A stretch of DNA of 64,000 bases from Wyeomyia smithii (taxonomy: Eukaryota; Arthropoda; Insecta; Diptera; Culicidae). The position numbers and the translations under genes are program-made. The notes beneath the pieces were generated by a model. That model did not search any database, had not been told where the DNA came from, and was given only the letters and a program-made list of their open reading frames with translations. The DNA lies in the NCBI RefSeq assembly GCF_029784165.1, contig NC_073694.1, positions 54,001,433 to 54,065,432 on the forward strand. The letters are read 5' to 3'. Shown here in pieces: positions 35,135 through 46,345 of the stretch (the stretch's first letter is position 1; every line of letters starts with the position of its first letter).

Positions 35135-36309
35135 AAAAGTACAATCCGGGCTCGGTAAAAACACCAACCGTAAGGTTGGTATTACCAGTATAAGACTAGG
35201 TCTGAACGAATGACGCCATAACCCTGCTGCCGGTCGCTTGCGGCATGCCCTGGTTTGCTGTTGGAGCTACTAAATAAATTAAATAACAATAATCCATGCA
35301 GAGTGGTATGTGGCGGCTTGTGCGAAATGGCGGACGGAAAGGATTGTGAGTGAAAAAAAGCCCAGTTGGAAAAAAATTGGGTACAGGTCTCCTAAGGTAC
35401 ACAATCGACCGATTCACATTCGAGCCAGCTTTAAATAGATAACCCCAGCTGTCAATCCCAGCTGAGTTTGTCATCTCAGACTGTTACTAAATGGCAAATA
35501 CAAATGAGACAAACACAGAGCCGTCTGTCGAAATCAGCTTTTTTTCTCGCATAACGGTGCTGCTTTGACTTTCAGATCGTAACACTGATCGAGACACTTT
35601 AATCAATATTTATAATTACTTTTCCAACTGGATCATGCTGTGTTCAGTGTGACACAATTTGTTCGTGTCCTGCAATAAACCAATTAAAAAGTTCATGTGT
35701 CAAGTATCACGAGCAACAGAAAAAAGCCTCACGCGTGTTGCAACTCTATTCTCGAAGTAGAACAACCTCTCCAACACGGCAAACCTCATATCCTACACAT
35801 GCTATGACAAGTGAAGCCTACCTCACTGGGTAGTACTTTTTAACGTCACCATCATCATCAGCATATGATTGTTTTTTATTGTTATTTTTCTCTACAGCAA
35901 CGTTAGGTTTGACGCCCTCTCAGTGCCACCTTGCGTGCTAATTTATCGCCCCAAACCGGACAGCAGTCTTGAGAATGTCACATGGTATTGCCAGTACTTA
36001 CTGAAAGTAAATAGTACCTGAGCATGCACTAGCACAACCAAAACCAAAACGGGTAATATATTGCTTGTCCGGGTTTTTTAAGCCTTGGCTTTAAACCAAT
36101 ATCACGGTGGCCTGGTGCCTAGATACAGTAATGAAATTGTAAATTTTGTGTTTGCTGACATTATTTATTTGATTTTACCCCAGATTACCCCAGCACGAGG
36201 TGCACTCTGCAACCGCAGCTCGTGCCACAAGCTGCGAAATGTTTGGTCAGTTGGTTGTCAACTTGGCACCTTGATTTGCGAAGAACTCACGTCACAAAAA
36301 CGACATCTA
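35135..36309. other. no recognised gene
   Basis: Mostly unique sequence, with no repeat or splice signal convincing enough to call. Confidence 0.35.
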
Positions 36310-36755
36310 ATGTCGAATTCGTTTTACGGCAGGACTATCCTGTCCCGGACTACGCTTATCAGCTGGAAAAAAAACACTCCGAGCAGTTGCAATGGTGTGC
36401 GTAATACCAGAGGTAACTGTCACTTTTGTTTTGGTCATTATCGCCATTGTCTTTTATCGCATTTGTGCTACTGTACGAAAAATTGCCAATTTACTGAAAA
36501 ATGACAAAATAACAAAATAAAAAAAATAAAATTCAACCTGATGTTTGACACGCGAAGAACGATAATCAAAGCAAACCGATTTTGACACATACGTGTGAAT
36601 GTGTTGGTGTCTTCAAAACTGCACTCTGTTTCTTGTGCGGATTGTCCGGGACAGAAAAAGGGTAGTCCGGGATAGTCCGGAAAATGTAAAAAAACAGTGA
36701 TAGGACAAAGTGTAGTCCGCGGGGTATCTACACCGCAAAAACGAAAACGACATAA
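36310..36755 (-). mobile_element. MITE family X, fuller copy
   Basis: The left terminus 'atgtcgaattcgttttacgg' is an imperfect inverse of the right terminus 'ccgcaaaaacgaaaacgacat'. The body from 36366 is the reverse complement of 8937-9350. The interior repeats the word 'gtcccggac' and its complement. The target duplication is unclear. Confidence 0.65.
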
Positions 36756-37646
36756 GGAACTTGTTTAGATACATGCAATGTTCATTTTGCAAAAGTGATC
36801 ATATAAAGACAAGAACCGATCGGAAATATAGATGACATCGATGTTTCCTACAGTCAAAAAAATTAATTGGTGAGTCGTATTACAAAAGTGTAATTTTAAA
36901 ATGCACGTCGGCCAAGAAACATACAGGGCGAACAAGACAGATTTACCAATCGATTTTCCATTTTCAACCGGCGACGGTCACCATCATAAATATACACGTA
37001 CTTGAACAACGGACTTAGTCGCCAAGTAGTATCACAGTCGTGCCGCAATGGCGGCTCGTGTCGTGGATGTGCGAACTGAGAAGGGCTTAATAAATAGAAT
37101 TTGTCTAGCCCTCTCTACTGTACTCACCCGGTGTCGTGTCGCTCGGATGCCAATCACCGGCAAAACCCGGCAAAACACACCGAATTGCTGCTAATTGATT
37201 GAAGCTCCACGCGAGAGCTGTTCACGATTCGATTGATTTACGTTCGCGGTGTGCAGAATCTGCAAACTGAGAGTCGATTTCATTAGTTTAGTTTAGTGTG
37301 CTTACGGGGGTTTGTCAGGGTGACAAGGCAAAAATAGCATGTTTTTACCTTTTTAAGACGTTAGGTATTACAATCAATCAAAATAATAATGTTAACTCTA
37401 GACAGATAGCAAACCCATAGTGACGTCAAACTTTACAAAGTAGTTCTATTTAGGATCAGAAACCCGGGAGATTCATCTCAATCATTATCTCTATATGCTT
37501 ATATACAAACTTTCACCGAGTTGTCGGAAATGGCTTAACTGATTTTTATGCTGTTAATGTGATTTCAAGCTGCGAAAGCCCGGCTAATTACTTCCGAATG
37601 GTTTTTCAATGGAATGATTTATCTGCGTTTTGAGGTAGATATGTGC
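36756..37646. other. no recognised gene
   Basis: Unique sequence, partly GC-richer (36960-37280). There is no supported feature. Confidence 0.35.
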
Positions 37647-38103
37647 TTAGGGGTCATCCACAAATTACGTAAGGGGGGGAGGGGGGCTATCCAAATTTCT
37701 TACGAATGCTTACGAAGAGGGAGAGGGGGATTCAGGAAATCTTACGTAAGATTAAAAAATTTAAAAAAAACTGATAAAAAAAATAAAATTAGTTCAATTA
37801 TCTATCCCTGCGATCGTTACAGTTGAACCTTGAGAAAGCAGTGAATTCGCCGTCGCTGGGTGATTGCGTGCTTTACTTCATTTCTACTTAGTTTTGAATT
37901 TTGTTTACTTTAACATAGTATTACCTGTATTAACTTGTTTTGTTTTATCCTCTACGAATATGCTATGTGTAAAAAAAAATGTTTACCTTCGAGAATATTT
38001 CTTTTCCCTAAAAAGACAATCTTACGTAAGATTGGTGGGGGGAGAGGGGTAATGCAAAATCTTACTAAGCCTTATTATGGGGGGAGGGGGGGGGGGTCGA
38101 AAA

Positions 38104-41100
38104 AGGAAGGAGCGTCAAATTTAGCCCCGGTCCTCACAAGTTCCTATCTCACGCCTCCACGAGTCATATGATACAATAGACTACCAGTTAAAACATGGAC
38201 ACAACTGGTTGGCGTTGCCTGGGTAATGTTGTCATCCGACAATAGCTAAGTGAGAAGGTGCGACGCGATCGTTGGTGCGGTAACCATATCTCGGCGGTAG
38301 AGGAAATGCTTCGCCAGCCCAAGCGTCTGTCCACCAAGATGGTGCGGCTCAAAACAGCGTCTGATCTCCATGTTAGGAGCGGCTGATCAACGTCCTGGTG
38401 TCAGCGTGGGACTCTAATCAGAGCTGACACGATGGCTCTCCGGCGAGACGGGCGGGGAAGGCCCAACAAGCCGCCCCGAAAAACACCAAATGTTGCAAAT
38501 ATCGAAAAAGTTAATACGGCTCGGAACAATCGGCACAGACCTAGGCGACGAAATAAGGATTACGATTGGAAACTCGGTACATGGAACTGCAGATCGTTAG
38601 GCTTTCACGGCTGCGACAGGATCATATATGATGAACTGAATCCACGCAACTTCGAAATCGTAGCACTGCAGGAAGTTTGCTGGTCGGGACAGAAGGTATG
38701 GAAAAGCGGACATCGAGAGGCTACCTTTTATCAGAGCTGTGGCACTACCAACGAGCTTGGGACGGGCTTTAGGATGCGCCAACGCGTGATCGGGTGGCAG
38801 CCGTTTAGTGCGAGGATGTGTAAGTTGAGAATTAAGGGCCGGTTCGTCAACTACAGCATCATCAACGTGCACTGCCCACACGAAGGGAGAGCCGACGATG
38901 AGAAAGGAGCGTTTTATGCGCAGCTGGAGCAGGTGTATGATAGCTGTCCGCAACGGGACGTTAAGATCGTCATCGGTGATATGAACGCTCAGATAGGACG
39001 GGAGGCAATGTACAGACCGGTGATAGGGCCGAATAGCCTGCACGCCGCATCAAATGATAACGGCCAACGATGTGTGAACTTTGCAGCCTCCCGCGGTATG
39101 GTAGTCAGAAGTACCTTATTCCCCCGCAAAGACATCCAAAGCCACCTGGAGATCACCTGACTTACAAGTGGAGAACCAAATCGACCTCGTTCTAATCGAT
39201 GGTAAATTCTTCTCTGACGTCATCAACGTTCGCACCTACCGCAGTGCGAATATTGATTCGGACCATTACCTTGTTGCAGTATGCATGCGCTCAAAACTTT
39301 CGACGGTGCGAAACACGTGTCAAAGTCGCCCACCGTGACCAAACATCGGGCAACTACGGGACGCCGAGGTTGCACGGGAGTACGCGCAGCAGCTGGAAGC
39401 AGCATTACCAACGGAAGAGCAGCTTGGCGCAGCTACTCTTGAAGATAGCTGGAGGGACATTCGATCAGCCATAGGTAGTACTGCTGTAGCGGCGCTTGGT
39501 ACTATGGCTCCGAACAGGAGAAACGACTGGTTTTGACGAGTGCAAACAGTTAGTGCAAGAGAAGAATGCAGCACGAGTGAGAATGCTGCAACACCGAACG
39601 AGGGCGAACGTGGAGCGCTACCGACGCGCACGGAACAGGCAAAACTCGGTCTTACGGAAGAAGAAGCGCCAGGAGGAAGATCGAGATCACGAGGCGATGG
39701 AGGCACTGTACCGTGCGAATGACACACGAAAGTTCTACGAAAAGCTGAACTGTTCCCGCAAAGGCTATGTGCCACAAGCCGACATGTGCAGGGACCTGGG
39801 CGGCAACCTTCTCACGAACAAGTGTGAGGTGATTGACAGGTGGAAGCAGTACTACGATGAGCACCTCAATGGCATTGTAGCAGAGGACGACGACGGAGTG
39901 GTAGTAGATCTCGGTGTACGCGCAGATGACGACAGAATCCCAGCCCCTGACCTCCAGGAGGTTAGAGAGGAGATCGGCCGGCTGAAAAACAATAAAGCCG
40001 CTGGAGCTGACCAACTCCCCAGCGAGCTGTTAAAACACGGTGATGAATCACTGGCTAAGGCGCTACACTGGGCTATTGCCAAAATTTGGGAGGAGGAGGT
40101 AGTACCGGAGGAGTGGATGGAGGGTACAGTGTGCCCCATCTACAAAAAAGGCGACAAGTTGGATTGCTGCAACTACCGCGCAATCACGTTGCTGAACGCC
40201 GCCTACAAGGTACTCTTTCAAATTCTGTGCCGTCGACTATCACCGTTTGCAAGAGAATTCGTGGGGCAATACCAAGCGGGATTTATGGGTGCCCGCGCCA
40301 CCACGGACCAAATATTCGCGGTACGGCAGGTCCTACAGAAGTGCCGTGAGTATAACGTGCCCACACATCACTTGTTCATCGATTTTAAATCGGCATACGA
40401 CACAATCGTTCGAGACCAGCTATGGCAGATTATGCACAATTACGGCTTTCCGGATAAACTGACACGGTTGATCAAGTCGACGATGGATCGGGTGATGTGC
40501 GTAGTTCGAGTTTCGGGGACACTCTCGAGTCCCTTCGAATCTCGAAGAGGGTTACGGCAAGGTGATGGGTAATCGTGCTTACTATTCAACATCGCTTTGG
40601 AAGGTGTGATACGTAGGGCTGGTATCGACACGAGTGGCACGATTTTTAGAAGGTCTGTTCAGCTCTTTGGCTTCGCCGATGACATTGATATTGTAGCACG
40701 AACCCTTGAAAAGATGACGGAGACGTACATCAGACTGAAGGCTGAAGCCGGACGAATTGGACTGGCCATAAACGCATCGAAGACCAAGTACATGAGAGGA
40801 AGAGGTTCTAGAGAAGACAGTGTCAACCTCCCGCCACGAATTCATATTAGCGGTGATGAAATCGAAGTGGTAGACGAGTTCGTGTACCTGGGCTCACTGG
40901 TGACTGCTGACAACGACACCAGCAGAGAAATTCGTCGACGCCTTATGGCAGGAAATCGTGAATACTTTGGACTCCGGAGGACACTCCGCTCGAATAAAAT
41001 CCGCCGCCGCACGAAGTTAACCATCTACAAAACACTGATCAGACCGGTAGTCCTCTACGGCCACGAAACCTGGTCTGAGCTCGTGGAGGACCAACGCGCC

Positions 41101-41495
41101 CTTGGGGTTTTCGAACGAAAGGTGTTGCGTACTATCTCTGGTGGAGTGCAGATGAAAGATGGTTCATGGCGGAGGCGGATGAACCACGAGTTGCATCAGC
41201 TGCTGGGAGAACCACTCATCGTTCAAAAGGCGAAAATCGGGAGACTACGGTGGGCTGGGCATGTCGTTAGGATGTCGGACGACAACCCGGTGAAAATGGT
41301 TCTTGATAACAATCCGACTGGAACAAGGCGACGGGACGCGCAGCGAGCAAGGTGGCTCGATCAAGTGGAAGACGACCTGCGGGGCCTCCGCAGACGACAT
41401 GGCTGGCGAGCTGCAGCCATGGACCGAGTTGAATGGAGACGACTTCTTCAAACAGCAAGGGACACTTTGGCCTGGAGCTGACTGCTAGCTAGCTA
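38104..41495 (+). mobile_element. RTE/JAM1-like non-LTR retrotransposon, near full length
   Basis: The insertion is bounded by a 13-bp duplication, GGGGGGTCGAAAA, at 38091-38103 and 41496-41508, which defines an element of about 3.39 kb. It has a 5' leader of about 330 bp, one long (now broken) reading frame for endonuclease and reverse transcriptase, almost no 3' UTR, and a short tandem (ctag)n 3' end at 41485-41495 instead of poly(A). Short length, a single ORF and a tandem-repeat tail are features of the RTE clade, which includes Aedes JAM1. Clade assignment is inferred. Confidence 0.8.
38432..41481 (+). pseudogene. endonuclease-reverse transcriptase polyprotein, inactivated
   Basis: The start is the ATG at 38432. 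The N-terminus is basic, then an APE-type endonuclease follows: GTWNCRSLG, VALQEVCWSG (catalytic Glu), VIGDMNAQIG, then SPD and NIDSDHYLV in another frame. The RT domain has YRAITLLNAAYKVL, HLFIDFKSAYDT (motif A Asp), RRGLRQGD, FGFADDIDIVA (motif C) and KTKYM. The C-terminus has VLYGHETW and GRLRWAGHVVRM. Lesions: a frameshift at about 39130-39137 (KDIQ to KATWRSPD), an in-frame TGA at 39336-39338, a second frameshift at about 39535, and a TAA at 40570-40572 that replaces the residue after RQGDG. All catalytic motifs survive, so the decay is recent. It would nick chromosomal DNA and reverse-transcribe its own RNA if intact. Confidence 0.9.
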
Positions 41496-41817
41496 GGGGG
41501 GTCGAAAATTTCGAAAAAGTCCTTACATAATTAATGGATGACGCCTTAATAAACTAAGGAAAATTTAAACAAATGCATAAAAAATACAAATCAATGATAG
41601 AAATCAATACAAACTGAGCACAAAATAAAACGTAGGAAAGACACAGCTCTGCGAAAGTTGTTAATAAAAACAAATAAAACGCTAAAATAAGCAGAAATTA
41701 CGCAAAATCAAACTTGAAAAATCAGTTTAAAAAATAAAAAAGGGACGAATAATAGACATAAAGGTAGAGAAAAATCCGAAGAAAATATCAGGAAAAAAAC
41801 CACTTGGGTTGGATATT

Positions 41818-42073
41818 TCTAGAGAAACATTTCAAAAGGTCCTATCTGCTATGAACGATTTTCGGATCAATCACTTTCATTTAATCACCACAACTAATTA
41901 AACACCTTTTATGACACGTTATTTGCACAAGTTGATAGCGAAGAGATCACTCTAGCCTTCTAAACGAAAACCACGCTTGGGAGAGTTACTAAAGCTAAAC
42001 CATTACCAAAATAAAAATACGCTCCAGGAAAACGATGAAAGCAGATAGGACCTTTTGAAATGTTTAGCTAGAT
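41818..42073. mobile_element. short MITE with perfect 26-bp inverted repeats
   Basis: The word starting 'aaacatttcaaaaggtccta' at 41825-41850 is found in perfect reverse complement at 42040-42065. Similarity extends outward to 'tctag' on both sides with two mismatches. The length is about 255 bp and it is non-coding. I could not settle the target duplication, so the superfamily is open. Confidence 0.7.
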
Positions 42074-43130
42074 TTATTGGAATATGGGCAATAAATAATA
42101 CCTCACCAAAATACATAACTCAAATAATCAATGAACTCCGATACGAATAAATAATAGACAAAACAAATTGAAGATAGAAACAAGCTAATAAGAATTTATG
42201 CAATGATAGCAAACAAACATCATATCAAATTTAATAAAACAAAAGGATACAAAACATATAAGGTGATCGTGCCCAAATGAAAATACTGAATGAAAAATAG
42301 GCGGATAGTTACCGAATTAATTCAAATTACGTCTACGATCAATTTCGGGCCTCTGGCATCATCCTGGTTCAGAAATACCTGAGCCTTTTAAAGCTGTTTT
42401 TCAGAAACCAGATGTCACCATCTTGGGTTTCAAAATGGCGTCTGGAGTCAATTTCCGGCCTTTGGGTATCATTTTGGTTTCAGCTTGACATTTTAAATAA
42501 TACACTGGTTTACGCCTTGAAATTATAATTTTCGATTACCAATCGATTGCAGCAAAAACGAAGGAAATTGACGTGAATTGACGTGAATTGAACTGCAAAA
42601 AATTACTTGAGAAAAATCCTAAAAATGATCTACATCACTCCCAATATTTACTGTTTACTCGAGCGGTAGCAAACCTATTCGCCTTTTTTTTTTCATTTAA
42701 ATATATTTGCTATGCCATTGTGATTTTTTTTCAAATAAACTGCGTCTCAAATCCAGTTTTCATTGACAGAACAACATCAACAACCCTTTTGGAGTTTGTA
42801 TCATTATTGATTAGAACGTGAGATTCCGAGGAAGCATTTTAGTTACCTAATTAACTACATTATTTCGTTATTTCGCCGTTCGGTGGTTTTCTGTGACCGA
42901 GACAATCCGAAAAAAACGATGGAATACTAAATAATCAGTTCAATAGGACTTTAAATAAGTTAGTCTTAGCTTAGTGCATTTGAATGCTTACTAATTAACA
43001 TGCAAAGATAATTTTTACGTTGAAATACTATACTGACTTTGTTTTAGTAATTGATTTATTCCAGGTCGCATCAGTTTGACGTATTTAATTTTATTGCAAT
43101 ATTGCATAAGAAACTATAGTCAATCTTACA
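42074..43130. other. AT-rich sequence with a fragment of the modular repeat
   Basis: 'accatcttgggtttcaaaat' and 'ggcgtctggagtcaatttc' at about 42410-42480 resemble, in reverse, the 'aagatggcgacttccggttt' modules of 43640-44420. Nothing else is recognised. Confidence 0.4.
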
Positions 43131-43136
43131 GAATTT

Positions 43137-43250
43137 TTCGCGGAACTCGGGAATCCCGGGATCCCGGGAATCAATATTTCTGTTCCCGGAGTCCGGGAAT
43201 CCCGGAAAAAGCTATTTCCCGGGAAATCGTTCCCGGGATTGCAAACCCTA
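43137..43250. repeat. CCCGGGAAT palindromic tandem units
   Basis: Repeated 'aatcccggga' and 'ttcccgggaa' words occur six or more times within about 110 bp. Each unit is self-complementary, so the tract could form cruciform-like structures. A much shorter relative is at 24080-24130. Confidence 0.65.
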
Positions 43251-43360
43251 GTTTGTATGGGATATCAGGTAATATGGATGGTGATATGGCCTCGATAGCA
43301 CGAATTGCCTGATATCAGATGATATGCGGTGTAGTATAAACGGGGTATTATTTTGTGACG

Positions 43361-45874
43361 TGCCTTTCTGAAAGGGAGGGGTCCCATACAAATGAAACAC
43401 AAATTTTGCACAGCTCATGAACCAGTCAAGAAAATACAACCAAATTTGGTATGTGAATGTTTTTAAAGGTAACAAATATGTCCATAATGGTTCGACGCCC
43501 CTCCCTCTTCTGGAAGCACATGTTTCTGCACGAATTTCTGCACATCTTGCGAACTAATCAACTAAATGGAACCATATTTGGCAGGTGATTGTTTTTAGTG
43601 GTAACAGATATGTTCCATAATCGACCTCAGGCAACATTTTGGATTGTAAGATGGCAACTTCCGGTTTCTGGAAAACAGCCAAAAATGGCCGATTTCCACT
43701 CAATATAATAATATCCGGATCTAGAATGATACACAGGAGCTAAACTCGACCACAGATAGCATTTTGAATTCTAAGATGGCGACTTCCGGTTTCTGAAAAC
43801 AGCTGAAAATGACCAAATACCACCCAATATAAGTTTTTCTTTAACCAGTGTGACGTTCAAAATCCAGAAATTGTCTCCAAATGCCATTATGAAATCCAAA
43901 ATGGCGACTTCCGGAAAAATAGCCAAAAATTGCCGATTTCCGTCTAACATGAATATCTCCGGATCTAGAATAATACACAGCAGCTGTAATCGACCACAGA
44001 CCCAATTTTGGAATTTCATTTAGCGACTTCCGGTTCCTGGGAAACAGCCGAAAATGATAGAATAACATCCAATATGGGTGTTTCTTCAACCAGAATGACG
44101 CTCAGAGGCTAGAAATTATCTTACGTACCATTTTGAAATCCAAGATGGCGACTTCCGGTTTGTGAAAAACAGCCAAAAATAGCCAAATACCATTCAGTCT
44201 GTGTATCGCTGGAACCAGAATGATGCAATGAGCTAACAATTTACCTCAGGCACCATTTTGAATTGCTAAATAGTAACTTCTAGGAAACAGTCAAAAATGA
44301 CCAAATAATACTCAACATGGATATTTCCGTAATCGAGATGATGCATAGAAACCAAACATTGACCCTGGACATCATTTTGAATTTAAAGACGACCACTTTT
44401 AGTTTCTGGAAAACAATCAAAATAACTAAATAACTCCCAATATGGGTATTTCCGAGATTGATGCCAGAAAATCTGCTGAAAATGGCCGAATACCACCCAA
44501 TATAAATATATTCAGAATTAAGGCGATGTACAGAAGCCAAAAGTCGAGGATGTTGTCATTTCGATAAAACCAATCATTTTAAACGATTTGTTATTTGACT
44601 TTGATCATATCCTATGACCGATTTGTCGTGCATTTGCAGACTTTAAACACATCGCAAGGAATCAATGAATTTGGAACGTTCAAATAGTACGATACCACAT
44701 TTAAATTATGTTAAGGCCACATATATCGATCAAAGCAAGTATAGATTTATATAGTCTTTGAATTTCTTTTCTTTCCATAACTTTTGAGCCACATATCAAA
44801 TTGTTATGAAGTTTGTTATTTGTAAGTTTGAGAGATGACTCGTTCGTATGACACTAGTTATGTTCAAATAAGTCATGTAATCTTTGAGATAATAGGACTT
44901 TCGTTGTTTTATTAACAATTTAATACATAACGGTTGCTTAAGTTCGATTATAATCAAATGAAATGGGAACGTATAGGGCAGGCAAACTTTGAAACCACGT
45001 TATTAATCATAATTATTCAGTCAACCCTTAACTAGCCCACTCATCTGATAATAATATTGATCAAATTGGTTGTGTAGTTTCTGAGATAATGAAGTTTCGT
45101 GATTTTCACATTTCGGTACATTACAGACGAAGTTACAGTTCGATTACGAAGATTCAATAGGGTGTTATGAGGTAGCTAGAATTATTATTTGACACTAATT
45201 TTGTGGAAATCGGGTCAGCCATCTCTGAGAAAAGTGAGTGAGTTTAAGTAGTATTCGGAATATGTTACTTTTCATAGCTGGATTTTACATTTTTAAACAT
45301 AACAGGCAAACTAAGAGTCCGATTGCAAAACAAATCGATAGGGTCTTATGGGGCAACTAGACCTTCCATTTGACACTGATTTTATGAAAATCGGTCCAGC
45401 CATCTCTAAGAAACATGAGTGAGATTAAACAGTCTTCAGAACACGATTCTTTTCATAACTTCTGAACCCGAAGTTCAATCTTTATAAAATTCAAAAGTTA
45501 AGGGTTTTTAAGGTAGCCAGTTCATTTGAAATCAATTTTGTTCAAATCGGTTGTGTAGTTTTCGAGATAATGATGTTGCATGATTTTTACATTTTGATAC
45601 ATAACCTCTAAACTAAAAATCCGATTACAATAAAATTCAATAGGGTCTTATAGGACAACAAGACCTTTCATTTGCAATTAATTTCATAAAAACCGGTCCA
45701 GCCATCTCTGAGAAAAGTGAGTGAGAATAAAAATCTGCACATACACACACACATACACACAGAAAATGCTCAGCTCATCGAGCTGAGTCGAGTGATATAT
45801 GCCATTCGGCCCTTTAGAGCACTTTTATACTTTCGGTTTTGCAAGTGATTGCTATACCTTTCTAGGAGAAAGGC
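43361..45874. repeat. complex modular repeat M, long copy
   Basis: It starts with 'gcctttctgaaaggg' and ends with 'cctttctaggagaaaggc', so both ends contain a GCCTTTCT/AGAAAGGC inverse. The first half repeats a module with 'aagatggcgacttccggttt', 'aaacagccaaaaatg' and 'accacccaatat' about eight times. The second half repeats a module with 'aatagggtcttatggggcaa', 'tagacctttcatttgacact' and 'gccatctctgagaaaagtga'. It closes with CA repeats and a 'ctcagctcatcgagctgag' palindrome. No coding sequence is present. Shorter copies are at 54995 and 56240. Confidence 0.75.
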
Positions 45875-45994
45875 AAAAACATCGCAAAGTGAGATGATAT
45901 GGTCAGATTTCTACTAGAACAAAAAACAGACAAGACAAAGGATAGTTGCGGCTAGCGTACTCGGTCTAATTAGGACACATTTATGCGATAACTG

Positions 45995-46345
45995 AATATA
46001 CAAAACTAATCCGATTCCAATCGAAAGATTTGCGTGTTCTGCTGAATATGTTGATCAGAAAATTCATTACACTTTTTTCAAGATTTTGGAACTTCCTACT
46101 TAAGACGGTTAATGCGACTTCACAGCAGCATTCCGAACTCCATTCTCATGTCTGCCGCCAGTCAACTTCAGCATGAACAGAATTTCTTTGTCCCCCAGCC
46201 GCACAGCTGCAATATGCAACACGCAACACATGCTGCCGTCTTGCTATCTACTTCCCTCCAACACGAATAGAATTTGATTGTCTTCCTTACAAGCCGCAAC
46301 ACGATACATCGTATCATTTTGTTGTGTGGCTGAAAGTTTCATCGG
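45995..46345. repeat. interspersed repeat R, third copy
   Basis: 'aaactaatccgattccaatc', 'cgaactccattctcatgtct' and 'cacagctgcaatatgcaaca' align it with 1536-1900 in the same orientation. Confidence 0.6.

Larger units (their letters stand above)
37647..41548. mobile_element. TTA-flanked MITE (Harbinger/Tourist-like), split by a retrotransposon
   Basis: The left terminus 'ggggtcatccacaaattacg' starts at 37650. The right terminus, 'taattaatggatgacgcc' ending at 41545, is its inverse over about 25 bp. TTA lies immediately outside both ends (37647-37649 and 41546-41548), the 3-bp target typical of PIF/Harbinger. The left part (37650-38103) is G-rich with repeated 'cttacgtaag' words, and only about 45 bp remains on the right of the retrotransposon. 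Without the insertion the MITE would be roughly 490 bp. Confidence 0.65.

Noticed and set aside
43361..45874. Helitron interpretation of repeat M (terminal palindrome)
   Set aside because: The 3' end lacks a CTRR terminus after the hairpin, and no TC start or A|T insertion site could be identified.
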